Source of the DNA: Eutrigla gurnardus
Taxonomy: Eukaryota; Chordata; Actinopteri; Perciformes; Triglidae
Length of the DNA stretch: 64,000 bases
Assembly: GCA_963514095.1 (NCBI GenBank)
Contig: OY741282.1
Coordinates: 18,264,892-18,328,891, forward strand
Direction of reading: 5' to 3'
The notes beneath the pieces are model-generated. The model saw only the letters and a program-made list of their open reading frames with translations. It made no database searches and was not told the DNA's origin. The position numbers and the translations under genes are program-made. Below, one piece after another: positions 1-11,768 of the stretch; positions within the stretch are counted from its first letter, which is position 1, and the number at the start of each line of letters is the position of its first letter.

Positions 1-737
1 AATGTACGCACAGAAACGGCAAATACAACAACAAATGGAAAAATACTTTTTTAAGACAAAATCTAATGTTTTCAGTATCAGTGAAATCAGTAGTGTATAT
101 CATGGTGATAGGCCCCGGTGCAAATAGTTTTTTGTGCCCTCCATCCCCGACCTAAACACAAGCGCACGCTTGTGAGCACTCCACGCACACACACACACGC
201 TTGGACACGCACGCACAGTACGGTATGATAACTCTGCCGGCCCGGGGAGAGAGACATGCATCGGCTCGGCCCACAGTGCTCAGCAGCAGAGAGGTGACGA
301 GCCTAGAGCCGAGCTGTATTGTGTAGTGGAGAGGGGCCAACACACGCTATGCGTAATTGCGCACACACGCGCGATCGTCCTCTCAAATGCGGCTGCATCC
401 GGCCCGGTTCAGCAGCATCAATTTTTTTTTTCCACCTTCAAAAAAAGTCCTCCCAGTGCGTACTGGATTCCATTTTATGTGGCAGCGCCACTGGGTGTTA
501 TATATTCACATTGAAATTCTGACATTGATTTGAGCCCCACCGTCGTATGAGTTAGCCCCACCGTAGTTGAACCAGAAAAAATACTCTGGCGCCGCCAGTG
601 GCTGCGTGGAGGCGCTCCTAATGTAAATGATTATTGATTTATGAATGAATTGATAGGTGGCTTATTTTTGGCATATTGATTTTTTTTTTTGGCCTGGCCG
701 CAGGTCTCCTTGGCCTGTACAATGGTAGGGGAAACAC
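1..737. other. intergenic, low-complexity sequence
   Basis: No gene is recognisable here. There is a short CA-rich stretch around 184-215 and several poly-T runs (421-431, 680-690). The short reading frames in this stretch show no codon bias, splice context or recognisable domain. Confidence 0.5.
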
Positions 738-965
738 TGTACTATACTATGACTTTTTTCGACATACTATACTATGACTTTCTTCACAACTTTTTTCGAC
801 GTACTATACTTTTACTTTTTTCACAACTTTTTTCGACATACTATACTATGACTTTTTTCGACATCCTGCACTTTGATTTGTTTCATGATCTTTTTCTGAC
901 GTACTATACTTTTTTCTCGACTTTTTTTAAAAGTACACTGACTTTTTTCAACATACAAATTTTTC
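738..965. repeat. minisatellite with TACTATACTATGAC / TTTTTTCGACA core
   Basis: Imperfect tandem copies of a unit of about 25-45 bases built from TACTATACTATGAC followed by TTTTTTCGACA or TTTTTTCACAAC run through this stretch, degenerating toward the right end. I recognise this motif type as common in teleost intergenic and intronic DNA. It lies directly before the polypyrimidine tract of the candidate exon at 1015. Confidence 0.75.
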
Positions 966-1014
966 ATGGCATACCAGGACTTTTTTCATTATTTTTTTCT
1001 TAATCTTTTCTCAG

Positions 1015-1175
1015 GCGTGGGATCCCAGCTGAGCCGCTGTTTTCCAGCTACTGTCCCCGTGAGTACAGAGGGATCTGAAACGACTGAAAAGCTCGTCGTG
1101 GGAACAGGAAGCAAATCCAACAACCCTGTGCTTGAATCTAAAACTGAGAAATCAAATGCCAAGCTTCCTTGGTAG
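1015..1175 (+). CDS. possible 3'-terminal exon of an unidentified gene
   Basis: A long polypyrimidine stretch ending in TTTTCTCAG precedes an open frame that stops with TAG at 1173-1175. The frame begins GVGSQLSRCFPA and ends KSNAKLPW. An AATAAA lies about 137 bases downstream at 1312. I do not recognise the peptide. The layout (acceptor, short frame, stop, poly-A signal, convergent with GFM2) fits a last coding exon whose upstream exons lie outside the window. In human the GFM2 3' end converges on HEXB, but this peptide does not resemble the HEXB C terminus as I know it. It could be fortuitous. Confidence 0.3.
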
Positions 1176-1311
1176 ACATATCATCCTTTTTAAATCTGCT
1201 CTACAGAACACTTGATCCCATCTAATGACATAAACAGCACACATTTATGAATGCACTCTTTTTTTTTTTTTATGAATATTTGTAAAATTGATTGTGAATC
1301 AAATTGTTAAA

Positions 1312-1317
1312 AATAAA
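1312..1317 (+). terminator. poly-A signal AATAAA (plus strand)
   Basis: AATAAA on the plus strand, downstream of the candidate terminal exon ending at 1175. It sits 27 bases from the oppositely oriented signal of GFM2. Confidence 0.4.
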
Positions 1318-1343
1318 CAATGGTGAAAATTCTTTTTTGCTCA

Positions 1344-1349
1344 TTTATT
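1344..1349 (-). terminator. GFM2: poly-A signal of GFM2
   Basis: AATAAA read on the minus strand, 210 bases past the GFM2 stop codon at 1559-1561. This is the nearest canonical signal on that strand and would give a short 3' UTR. Confidence 0.55.
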
Positions 1350-1558
1350 TTCCATCCAACATTAAATATGGTACACAATTTGTATATTCCTCTTTCCTGC
1401 TGTGGGTATTCATTCTATAAAAAACATTTCACTTTCTGAGTCTGATACAGAACACTGTACTTACAGTAAACTGAAAGTTCTGGAAAACTGAGTAATCGCT
1501 ATGCCTTTGTCACAGCTGTGTTGGTCCCATTACTGGGCACACATTTGAGAATAGGGGA

Positions 1559-4500
1559 TCACAGCACACCAGCCATTCTTTTCAGGAGGGTGTTCTGGTC
1601 CTGGGGGTTCATGGCCTCGTAAGTGTCCAGCTGCAGGGAGAAGGTGGCGTTGCCGGATGTCAGCGTTCGCAGGACGGTGGAGTATCCCTTTAAAAAAGAA
1701 ACGGGTGAGAACAGTAAAACAACTGAGCGGTTAAACCAAAAAAATGTTTGAATTGCACATGGTCTCACCATCGTCTCGGCCAGGGGCACGGTTGCTAGCA
1801 GCACCTTGTCGTCGTGACGACTCTGGATGTCTCGGACGGTCCCTCGTCTTTGGGCTAAGTCCCCGAGCACGGCGCCGAGGCGCTCCTCCCCGACGGTCAC
1901 CTCCAGGGACATCACTGGCTCCAGGAGCTGACCTCCTGCGAGCTTCAGGGCCTGCACCCAATGAAGCAGAGCTGTTTCTCACACATTGATAACCCTGTAG
2001 TTTACGGTTATGATGCGGCAATGAAATATTGGTGAACCTTCAGCATGCAGCGGGACACACAGGCGGACACCATGGCGGGAGACGTTCCAGGTTCCATGTT
2101 GACACTTTGGATCAATGTCGAGACACCCTGTAAAGGGTATCCTAGCAACGGACCTGAGGGTGGAGGCAAGTAATTAAAATCAGTGGGCTCGGTTCATTAT
2201 GAAATAATAAAATCTAGCATTATAAAAAAGGGAAAGGCAGGTTTCAAAGATACCTTGGAGATGTGAGCTGTGCATCCCGTTCTCCACTGCCTCTTTAACG
2301 TCTGGCGACAGCTGCTCCCCCAAATCCTCCGTGAAAGCGAATTCACACGAGACGTCCAGAGGCGTGACGGTCAGCTCCACTGTCACAACATGTCGTCTCT
2401 CCCCAACAGTACGATCCAGCGTATCTGCATTAGAATACAAAAAGTCAAGTACTTCCTCCTCACAGAACTTAATGCGCCTGCTAAGTGATTGTTTGTTGTA
2501 CCTGTAGCAGAAACCTCGTGGAGAATAGACTCCCTGTAAGCCACCTGCAGCGGCCCAAGGTGAGTCTCGATGCCGTACTCCCTTCTGATTCGATCATGGA
2601 GGATCTCGATGTGCAGCTCTCCCATCCCACACAGGATGGTCTGAGGATGGAGACAATTAGTTGACATGCGGAGGAACAATCTCCTGGCCAATCCGATGAC
2701 GGCATTACCTGGCCAGAGTCTGGGTCAACCCTGACTTTGAGACTGGGGTCTTCTCTCTGGAGGCAATTCAAGGCATTCTCGAGATCTTTCAGGGGGGAAA
2801 TAATACAATGTGTGAATGACGAGGAGTTTGCAAGAGCAACGCTGTCATTACTGTCACTGACCAGTCTGTTTGGCCATGGTGGGCGGTTCAATGGTGCAGA
2901 AGAAGACGGGATCGGGCACCTCCACCCCTGAAAGGACCACGCCGGCATGTTCCCCACGCTTCCTCCCTGCCACGCCGTCGTTTTGGGCTCGGCGGGCTGC
3001 AGCTGCTGCAGAAGCCTTCGATGAAACGATGGTGTCCCCTGTGACCGTCTAATGGAAAACATAACCGTTTTTATAGATGAACCTCTTAAAAAAAAGAGAA
3101 TATAATGAATGTATGATGCCCTACCTGCTTCAGTCCTACAGTCAGAGCGATGTTTCCCGCCGTCATCGAGGGGATTTCTACATGCTGATCAGCAAACGGC
3201 ACCAGCAGCCTGCTCATCCTCTCACTACACAAAACGATGCAGAAATGTTTTAAATATCTGACATGTTGCTTGTTTTTGGACGATGTGTTGTAAAGGAAGT
3301 GACGTACATGCTGTTCCGGTTGATGTTGTGGACCGCAGTCTGTGGTTTCAGAGTACCGGAGTAAATCCTGAGAAACACCAGAGGACCACGCTGCTTGTCA
3401 TGGAGAACCTTAAAGGCCAGAGCACATAAATCCTCCTTGTACCAGCGCCTGCGGGATGATGGACAGAGTTTATGTGTACGGAGAAAAATATTCATGAAAG
3501 CAAATTCATTAAAAAGGCATGATTTCAATTACTCTCCCATTCCATGGAACAAGGAAAAGTAGTCCACGGACCTCAAATGGAAAATGGCTGAAATTAACCT
3601 TGAAATAATCTGACAAAATACACTTAATTGTGAAACAAGTAAAATGTTATGTTAGCCAACTATAAAAGTGAACTGTTACTTATCAGTTAACATTTAAATA
3701 CCTGTGGAATCATTTTGTTAATTGTTATATAATTTAATATGAACTTATTTTGACTTGTTTTAAACCACTAATTAAACTATTTGTTTTTGTCCTTGAACGT
3801 TACTTGGTGACAGTTTCAGGAAACTAACAACATTTAGCTACACACAAATGATTTTTTTTAATTATTTGAAGTGGCAGGCTGATAATAAACGGTTAACAGC
3901 AGACATCTTATTTCCTGAGCATCTATAAAGTAGTTCTTCACTCACACCAGGTCGTGGTGGCGTTCATGGGGGGCAGGCAGGTAGGCGATGATGGCATCTA
4001 AAAGAGGCTGAACACCTTTGTTTCTCAAAGAGCTCCCACAGAGAACCGGGACACCTTTCCGGGCCAGAGTCACCCGCCGCACCGCCTCCTGTAGCTGGGG
4101 ACACATTGACCCTGGTCACGCTGGATTCACCAGTCACAGATTTACTTCACATTAAATTGGTACAATACACTTACTTTGAGTGAGGAAACGGCATCAAAGT
4201 TGTCACTAAAGTCAGTCAACAAGAGTTCGGCGAACTCATCGTCCAGATCAGCAACCTGTGATTAAGAACATTATTTTATTATGTTTTTTATTATTTTATT
4301 TATTTTATTGTATTTTATTTTATTGTATTTTAATGTAATTTTTATTTAATTTTATTTTTATTTTATTCTTTATTTTATTTTATTTTTATTTTATTCTTAT
4401 TTGATTCTTTATTTTATTTTTAATTTTATTTAATTTAATTTAATTTAATTTAATTTAATTTAATTTTTAATTTAATTTATTTTTTTATTTTATTTTTTAT

Positions 4501-7090
4501 TTTATTTAATTTTATTTAATTTTATTTTATTTATTTTGAAAGGTAAAAAAAGATGAAAATGAATAAACAAAAGGAAAATTATATAAATTGCTTGTCAAGT
4601 CCAATCAAATAAACTAAACGGACGGTACAAAAAACTCCAATCAAGTTATTAAGGAAAAAAGAAAAAAAAGAAAAAAAGAGAAAGAAAGCATTAACATCTG
4701 GGAGATTTACATTATCCTTCCTCATTTCTGTACTTTTCAAAGATCTTTTGTCCATTTTTTAAAATGTCATTATATTCATACTTTGTTCCGTCCAGGAAAC
4801 CATATAAAACTGAAGAGGAAATGGCCGTTATGAATGTCCTGACCTGTTCGATTAAAGCTGCCCGGGCCTCGTTCACCTCCTGCAGGAGTTCCGGCTCGTC
4901 CGACCGGTCGAGAGGTTTGCTTTCAAACGTCCGGCCATCGTCTCTCGTAGCTCGCCGCTTCCACGTCAGCTTCTGATTGGTCAACAAGTCGACCACGCCC
5001 GAGAAGTTTTTACCGCTGCCGACGGGAATCTATGAAACAGGACGTCCCTCCATGAAAATACATTACATTTTTTATATTATTATTATTAAATCATTACAAG
5101 TTATACAGTAATTAAAAGTTATTCTACTTATTTGGTTTATTGTTCATAAACCTGGTTGTTGCTGCTTATCTGATTGATAACTAACAATGAAACTAACTAC
5201 ATGTACTCAAATACTGTATGCTACTAAAATACAATATTGATGTACTTGCACTTTATGTATACATGTTATTCTACTTTATACTTCTACACCACTACATTTT
5301 GTTGGCAAATATTGTATTTTTTATATTTTTTGATAGCTTTCCAGATTTTTTTTAATGCAAAACATAAATCAAATAATAAATTGTGATCTATTATTACAGG
5401 TGAAGCTACGCAACAGAATCTGAAGTAATCAAAATGAACTCCACCTTTACCAGCTGCATGAATGCATCAATAATTATAATCCAGTAATATAATATAGGGG
5501 GCATTCTGCACAATGAATACTTTTACTTCTTTTTCTTCATGTACATTTGGATGCTCATAGTTTTGTACTTTTACTTTACTGACCTGAATTTGCTACTTGG
5601 ATGCTGAGGCTCAGTACTTGTTTCCAGATGTCTTTAATGGCATGTAATAGTTGATTATTTTTCTAAAAGCCTACCTGCAGGAGGACTGGATTGGCTTTCA
5701 ACTTGCGTCTTATGCTCTCAAGGCAAAAACCTAAACTGAGAGAAGAAACAAAAGACAATTTCCAGCTAAATGTTGAGAAATAACAACAACAAAATAAAGT
5801 TGTGTTTGCTTTAGTCACTTACTTGGCTGCAGGTTTATCCATCTTGTTCAGGAAACAAACACAGGGAATATGGTGCTTGTCTGCTTGTCTCCACACAGTC
5901 ACAGTCTGAGCCTGTGGGTTTTTCAAATGGAACTTTATTCAGTCAAAAATACACGACACAAAACAAATAAAGTCTGAAATCACTCGGCTCACCTCGACAC
6001 CCGCGGAAGCATCAAACACTGCGACGGCCCCATCGAGAACACGAAGCGCCCGTTCTACCTCCAGAGTGAAGTCAACATGTCCTGTAAACACAAGGTCAGA
6101 TTTGAGCTTCTCATTTCAATACGAACGTTTTATTCTCACAAAGACGGTTATTTCTACCTGGCGTGTCTATGAGGTTTATTCTATGAGCTTTCCAATCAAA
6201 GGTGACTGCCGCCGACTGGATGGTGATGCCTCGCTCCCTCTCTTGAGCCATAAAATCCGTGACTGTATCCCCGTCGTCCACATCTGAAAGCAACAAAGTA
6301 GCGGAAATTCATTTAAGAGACAAAACAATAAAGAATTCCCTGTGTCCTCATCTTGTTTTTTAACCACTCAACTCACCTCCCAGTGCTCTCGTATAACCAG
6401 AGTAATAGAGCATCCTCTCCGTGGTCGTTGTCTTTCCCGCGTCGATGTGTGCCATGATGCCGATGTTTCGGATCCTGCAAAGACAGTTAAACACTGAAGC
6501 CCAGGGCTGGATCTCAACAGCATTTTCAAAAAAAATACTGACTGTGATCACTTACTTGGATATATCCGGGCTGACCACAGTCCGCAGGGATTTCACATCA
6601 TCTGTGACGGTAGATAAACATGAAGTACAGTCATGAGGATCCCTTTGAATCCCTGATTACTTACAATGTGATCCATTTGTCTTACTGTGTTATAGACTGT
6701 AACACATTACTGTGGATTAAACATCTGTCCCCCCCGTCCATCAAGGCCCTTAACAACAGACTATCCATCTACAGCAACACACACATCAATGCAGCATCAC
6801 ATATAATAGTAAAACACTGACTTTTCTGCATATTGACTACTTCATTTTTGAGTATTTAAAATGTTCAGTGTTTTACTTAAGTAAAGGATCTGAATAGTTA
6901 TAAATTATAGAAACCACGTACCAGGGAGAAAGCTGTAATGTCTCTTCACATGGCAGCTCACTCTACATCTGCAGCACTGGAGCCCAGCAGCCAATAGATA
7001 CCTTCCCTGTGAATTAACATGTTTTGACGTCAACGCGATATTAAAATTAATACATGACGCATTCATCTTGACAACGTATATCGTACCCAA
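1559..7090 (-). CDS. GFM2: mitochondrial elongation factor G2 (EF-G2mt, ribosome recycling GTPase)
   Basis: A translational GTPase that, with the mitochondrial recycling factor, splits mitochondrial ribosomes after termination. Coding exons read from splice sites: 7090 or 7066-6922, 6601-6556, 6474-6377, 6283-6158, 6081-5993, 5911-5823, 5735-5675, 5029-4844, 4255-4175, 4094-3946, 3448-3308, 3224-3125, 3048-2862, 2785-2709, 2640-2502, 2424-2254, 2153-2038, 1951-1769, 1687-1559. The lengths sum to a whole number of codons, giving 778 aa from the ATG at 7090 or 770 aa from 7066; human GFM2 has 779. The GTPase motifs are present: AHIDAGKT (G1), DTPGHVD (G3) and NKMD (G4), followed by the EF-G domains with CGMGELHIEI and a C-terminal end NPQDQNTLL. 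The start is the least certain part; the N terminus is basic, as expected for a mitochondrial targeting peptide. It is head to head with NSA2, as in other vertebrates. Confidence 0.96.
4268..4545. repeat. AT-rich (TTTTA)n-type simple repeat in a GFM2 intron
   Basis: About 275 bases of degenerate TTTTA/TTTAA tandem units in the intron between the GFM2 exons at 4175-4255 and 4844-5029. No conserved element is visible in it. Confidence 0.85.
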
Positions 7091-7697
7091 ACCATGCTGT
7101 TTAATGTCTGACAGCCTCGAAGTCGCATCTTCAATGACTTCTTATGTTCCAGGCTTCTTCCCCGGAATCACTCTGAGCTCCGGAGGAACCATCGTGCAGT
7201 CAGAAAAACAAGAAACAGAGGGAGAAGACAAACATTTATCCAACACGGCAGCGTTTAAATGTCCTACAAAAAAAGAATATGCTGTTAAATGTCATACTTC
7301 CAAAACACATCCCCTAGAAACAAGCGTGTGTCGCTTCTATTTCCGGGCACGAAAACAAAAAGTCCCGTCGATATTAAATCATTTAAAATGTTTTGTGTAC
7401 GCAAAAAAAGTTCAACATCAATTATTTATCCGAATTCTATTTTTTTTAAATCACGAATTATGTTTTTAACACAGTTCAATGTCACGGTAGGGTTTTGTTG
7501 AGTCGACGCCGAGCACATTAAACGAACGGACAATCCGGCGCGTCAGCGTGACGTACTTCCTCTACATATTGGCTACGGGGAAAACAACATCGAAACGACC
7601 CCAGCCTCAAGCAAAAACACACCGAATAGTCTGCGTCTTTACCAACTGTTACCACCTGCGACGGATTCACGCAAATACTTAACCGACTAATCACAAC
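7091..7697. promoter_or_regulatory. shared GFM2/NSA2 bidirectional promoter region
   Basis: About 600 bases between the GFM2 start region and the NSA2 ATG. The two genes are divergent and this pairing is conserved in vertebrates, so both promoters must lie here. CpG dinucleotides are more frequent in the part next to NSA2 (about 7500-7690). I see no convincing TATA box. Transcription starts cannot be placed from sequence alone. Confidence 0.6.
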
Positions 7698-9855
7698 ATG
7701 GTAAGAAGACCGCCGGTTTAATTGTTTTTAATGACTTCTACGAAGCATTTTAACAGGTTAGCATGTCGTGCTAGCGTTAGCTTTGGTTCACATGTGGCGA
7801 GGTGACGTGCTGCGCTGCCCTAGTGTTGCTTTTACTGTATTAAAACCATGTGATGTTCCCTACGGTTGAATTAATTTTTATTGGAGCATTTTGATTTTTG
7901 GCGAAAGTTAGCGTACATGTTTAACATCCATATGGTGAACATACGGTTTTCGGTTGTCTGAACGGTGTTCCTTATATGGTCAAACCCTTGGACTTGACTT
8001 AAAGGTGAATAGGTATTATGATGTAATAAGTGTAGATCTCATTGATGATGGACTGATAGGTTGTAAGGTTTTCATTCAATGAACTTCATCTAAAGTGATG
8101 ATCTAGCTGAATTGTTTTTGTTGACATTTGTGTTTCCACAACAATAAACTAGGAGTGGATCAATTAAAGGCTGCAATTAACTTTTTTTTATTATTATTGA
8201 TCGATGTACCAATATAGTTAATATCGTTTGTATAGCACAATATCACAAATGTGCCCCAAGGAGATTTATTTGTATCAAAGCCCAAATGTCTTCAATTTAT
8301 AATGATATAAAACGGAGAAAGGCGTCAAACTCTCATACTTGAGAAGCGGGAACCAGAGTTCATTTTTTGGGAGGCATTTTTGCTTGAAAAAGAATGACAG
8401 GAACATGAATCAATGATAAGTTATGTTGACAGAACTGATGATATCTACTAATTAAACCCTAGAAAGAGGAAGGTGTTGTTAGATAAGACCAGTTTAATAC
8501 CAGAAGTTAAAAATTGCAAATACAACCTGACTCCGTGGATGTTAGCTTCTCAAATATTCACCATAATATATTGTTTCAGTATCCCGTGCTGTAGTTTTTA
8601 CTTGGCATCGGAAACCGTAGATTTCTGCACCAATTTGAATTGCATGTTTGTTTGTTTTCCCTTTGTAGCCGCAGAACGAGCACATCGAGTTACATCGCAA
8701 GCGGCATGGCTACCGCCTGGACCACCATGAAAAGAAAAGGAAGAAGGAGAGCCGTGAGGTCCACGAGCGATCCCACAAAGCCAGGAAGCTGATTGGGCTG
8801 AAGGCCAAGCTGTACCACAAACAGAGACATTCAGAGAAGATCCAGATGAAGAAGACGTGAGTACAGATACAGAACATCTGCCAGCATTATAACGAAGAAA
8901 ATGATGAACGAACAGCTTAACAATACTCACTTGTATCCTTGCAGGATCAAAATGCATGAACAGAGGAAGACCAAGCAGAAGAATGATGATAAGACCCCAG
9001 AGGGAGCAGTACCGGCTTACCTGTTGGACAGGGAGGGACAGTCCCGGGCTAAGGTCCTCTCCAACATGATCAAACAGAAGAGGAAAGAGAAGGCTGTGAG
9101 TAGTAGATGAAATCCACCTTTTAAAAAATAGTTCTAGGGAAATATAATTTGTGGAAATAACGTAACTGGTTTTTAATCATAACTGTTATGGTTTCCGTAG
9201 GGGAAATGGGAGGTGCCCCTGCCAAAAGTGCGTGCCCAGGGAGAGACGGAAGTGCTCAAGGTCATCAAAACCGGAAAGAGACAAAAGAAAGCCTGGAAGA
9301 GAATGGTCACCAAAGTTTGCTTCGTCGGCGACGGCTTCACCCGTAAACCTCCCAAATATGAGCGCTTCATCAGACCCATGGTGAGATCGCAGTATAACTT
9401 GAACTGACATGTTTTTGTACGTCTGGTTACATTCAACACTTGCGATGCGGTTTCTTCACATGCATTTAGGCTTATTGTTGAATCTCCCGTCTCTTTTATT
9501 CTACTTCCAGGGTTTGCGTTTTAAGAAGGCTCACGTCACGCATCCAGAGTTGAAGGCCACGTTCTGCCTTCCCATCCTCGGCGTGAAGAAGAACCCCTCG
9601 TCGCCGCTCTACACCTCCCTGGGAGTCATCACAAAAGGAACAGTCGTAGAGGTCAATGTCAGCGAGCTGGGCTTGGTCACACAAGGAGGAAAGGTCGTCT
9701 GGGGTGAGTGCTCATCTGTGAATCGGTGGATTTACATGCACTACATTAATGGGATCATTTAACTAAAATATTTCTTCTACTTACCAGGTAAATATGCCCA
9801 GGTGACAAATAACCCAGAGAATGATGGCTGCATTAATGCAGTCCTGCTGGTATAA
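7698..9855 (+). CDS. NSA2: NSA2 ribosome biogenesis factor
   Basis: A nucleolar protein needed for maturation of the large ribosomal subunit (27S pre-rRNA processing and pre-60S particles). Exons: 7698-7700, 8669-8856, 8945-9095, 9201-9380, 9511-9703, 9788-9855. Together they make 783 bases, exactly 260 aa plus stop, the length of human NSA2. The first coding exon is only the ATG, followed at once by the donor GTAAGA; exon 2 begins with PQNEHIELHRKRHGYRLD. The N-terminal half is strongly basic with nuclear-localisation-like clusters (HHEKKRKKESRE), and the C-terminal half is the eS8-like beta-barrel region ending CINAVLLV. All splice sites are canonical. Divergent from GFM2. Confidence 0.98.
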
Positions 9856-10003
9856 GACTCTTGACCTTGACACTAACTGGATTTGCCTGGTAACTCTGAC
9901 TTCACACGAGGAGTGTCGACTTCCCCGACGATGCAACGGGCTTAACATCGCAGGACGGACGCCGATGCTGCACTTTCCATTGCAGCAATTTTTGTAACTG
10001 AAG

Positions 10004-10009
10004 AATAAA
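10004..10009 (+). terminator. NSA2: poly-A signal of NSA2
   Basis: AATAAA 149 bases after the NSA2 stop codon, in the context GAAGAATAAAATGG. Confidence 0.7.
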
Positions 10010-10430
10010 ATGGTGTGATTACTGTGTTAAATGTGATAAATAATTAAACTTCATATGACACCAGATACTTTCTCTCCTCTTTTGCTTACCTGTGATAATC
10101 CAAACTGTGTTTCTGCCCTTAGTTATACATTATTATAATATATCCATAAACATAGTGAGTGAAATGCACAAAAGTATCTCGAAGAATGTAGTGTGCCTAC
10201 TTTTAAATGTTACAATGTGAGGAGCCAAACATGCAAAAACAATGCAGGAACAAAACTACATTCCCCCAATCATCTAATATTATAGTAGAGGAACAGCTTA
10301 TATGAAAATAATTTAAGAATTCTTACCAAATTCAGCTTCTTCCAACCCGACCCTCCACTGAAGAAGGACCCTGCATGCAACATCTACCAGCATCTACCAC
10401 ACCATGTCACAGATGTTTCGTTCTCTTCAT
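10010..10430. other. intergenic sequence after NSA2
   Basis: AT-rich sequence with no coding potential or recognised repeat that I can support. The torsin-derived homology starts just after it. Confidence 0.4.
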
Positions 10431-10600
10431 ACAAACTGGAATAATTTCAGCTTCTCACCTGAGGAAGATGAAGATGGCTTTCCGATAAACTCCATCCAGC
10501 TTGTTGTATTCCACGTACGGCTTTATGATGTCAATCAAGCCAGGATGATCTCGTCCATCTTATTAAAGATGAACATGGGAGTGTGCACAGGTTCAAAAGG
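10431..10600 (-). pseudogene. relic of torsin exon 3
   Basis: On the minus strand this matches the end of torsin exon 3 and its donor (boundary at 10459), plus part of the adjoining intron, as seen in the intact copies (for example 12406-12581). It includes the FLR|GT donor context, the region for DSI..PYLD, and a decayed Walker B segment near 10545-10590. Small deletions break the frame, and the exons around it are absent. It marks a torsin copy lost from the NSA2-proximal edge of the array. Confidence 0.8.
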
Positions 10601-11768
10601 TCAAAGGTCGCTTCGCTCTTCAGCCTGATGTGTGTAACATCACAAACAGCGACAGCAGGAACATTTCATGTTTTATTTTGTATATTGTTTGTCTGGTGTG
10701 TTTACAGCAGAGAAGTGTTGACTTTCCATCCACACAAACGAGGTTCTTTCACAGTTCGCTTGAAGCTCCTTCACCTGCAGGCAACCGTGACGATTGTAGA
10801 GAAGACATTCATAACCTTTTTTTTTTTTTTGTGGTTTCTTAAACAACAGAACATTTTCTTCCCCCACGATAAAAGAGGACAACTACATATGACTTCCCCC
10901 CTCTTTAAAAACCAAAATAGAGTGTCTTAAAACAAACCTTTTCGTTGGATTTTAAATCAAAGTAATTGGATAATCAACCACTCTGATGTATACAACATCT
11001 GCACAACTAAGTATTCTGTGTCTGCATTTTTAAGAATTTAAAAAACTTTTTTTTTTGTCCTGAATTCATAAACAGTGTCCAAATGCCGCCATAGAGTCAA
11101 GTCACGGTGTAAATAAAATCAGGACTGTAAGGCAAATATTACATCTAGGAAATATTTCACTATGGACTCTATCATTATCAATTACAGTGTCTATTATACA
11201 TATATACAACATATATCAAATCAGCTATTAAAGCTATATCTGTGTAAATTTCAATATGATCACAAAGGTCAACATCACCTGCTGATGAACTCAGATGTGC
11301 CGTTTGTAAAAATAACTCAGTAGATCTTAAAATTAAATTAAATTAAAAAAGAATTAAGGCAGGTGTTTCCAGGAATCCATATATATGGACTACACGTTTT
11401 AAAATTGAATAAACAGTGACATAACAGGAGGACACGCTGTTAGTCGTTAAAAAGCTCTGAGGGAAGACAAGAGCGCCTTTGAGACTCCAACCCCTTCATC
11501 ACTTATAAAGGATAGCATTCCAGTCTTAACATGTTTTCATTCAAATGGTGCAGGTCTCCTTCATCAGCCTCCACATGAGGAGGAAGTGATACACAACATT
11601 AAGAGAAGGCCTGCTGAATATCCTCCACGTGGCCACAAGGTCAGACAGAGAAGCCTCGGCGACCTCTTCAGAGTTCAGTCAGCTCGACATTTGGCTGAGA
11701 CAGTTTTTTCTTTTAAAAAAACAAAAGTGCACAAAGTGATCAAATGCAACTTCCATCAGATGCCCACA
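10601..11768. repeat. diverged 3' flank of the torsin repeat unit
   Basis: This stretch resembles the flank found downstream of every other torsin copy (compare 15440-16290). Shared landmarks include the region around GTGTCCAAATGC (11077), a TATTTCACTATGGACTC block (11152) and GGATAGCATTCCAGTC (11510). It is more diverged than the flanks of copies 2-7, so copy 1 is the oldest or most isolated member. No gene is seen in it. Confidence 0.7.

Noticed and set aside
1015..1175. HEXB last exon, expected next to GFM2 in vertebrates
   Set aside because: The peptide does not match the known HEXB C-terminal pattern; left unassigned.
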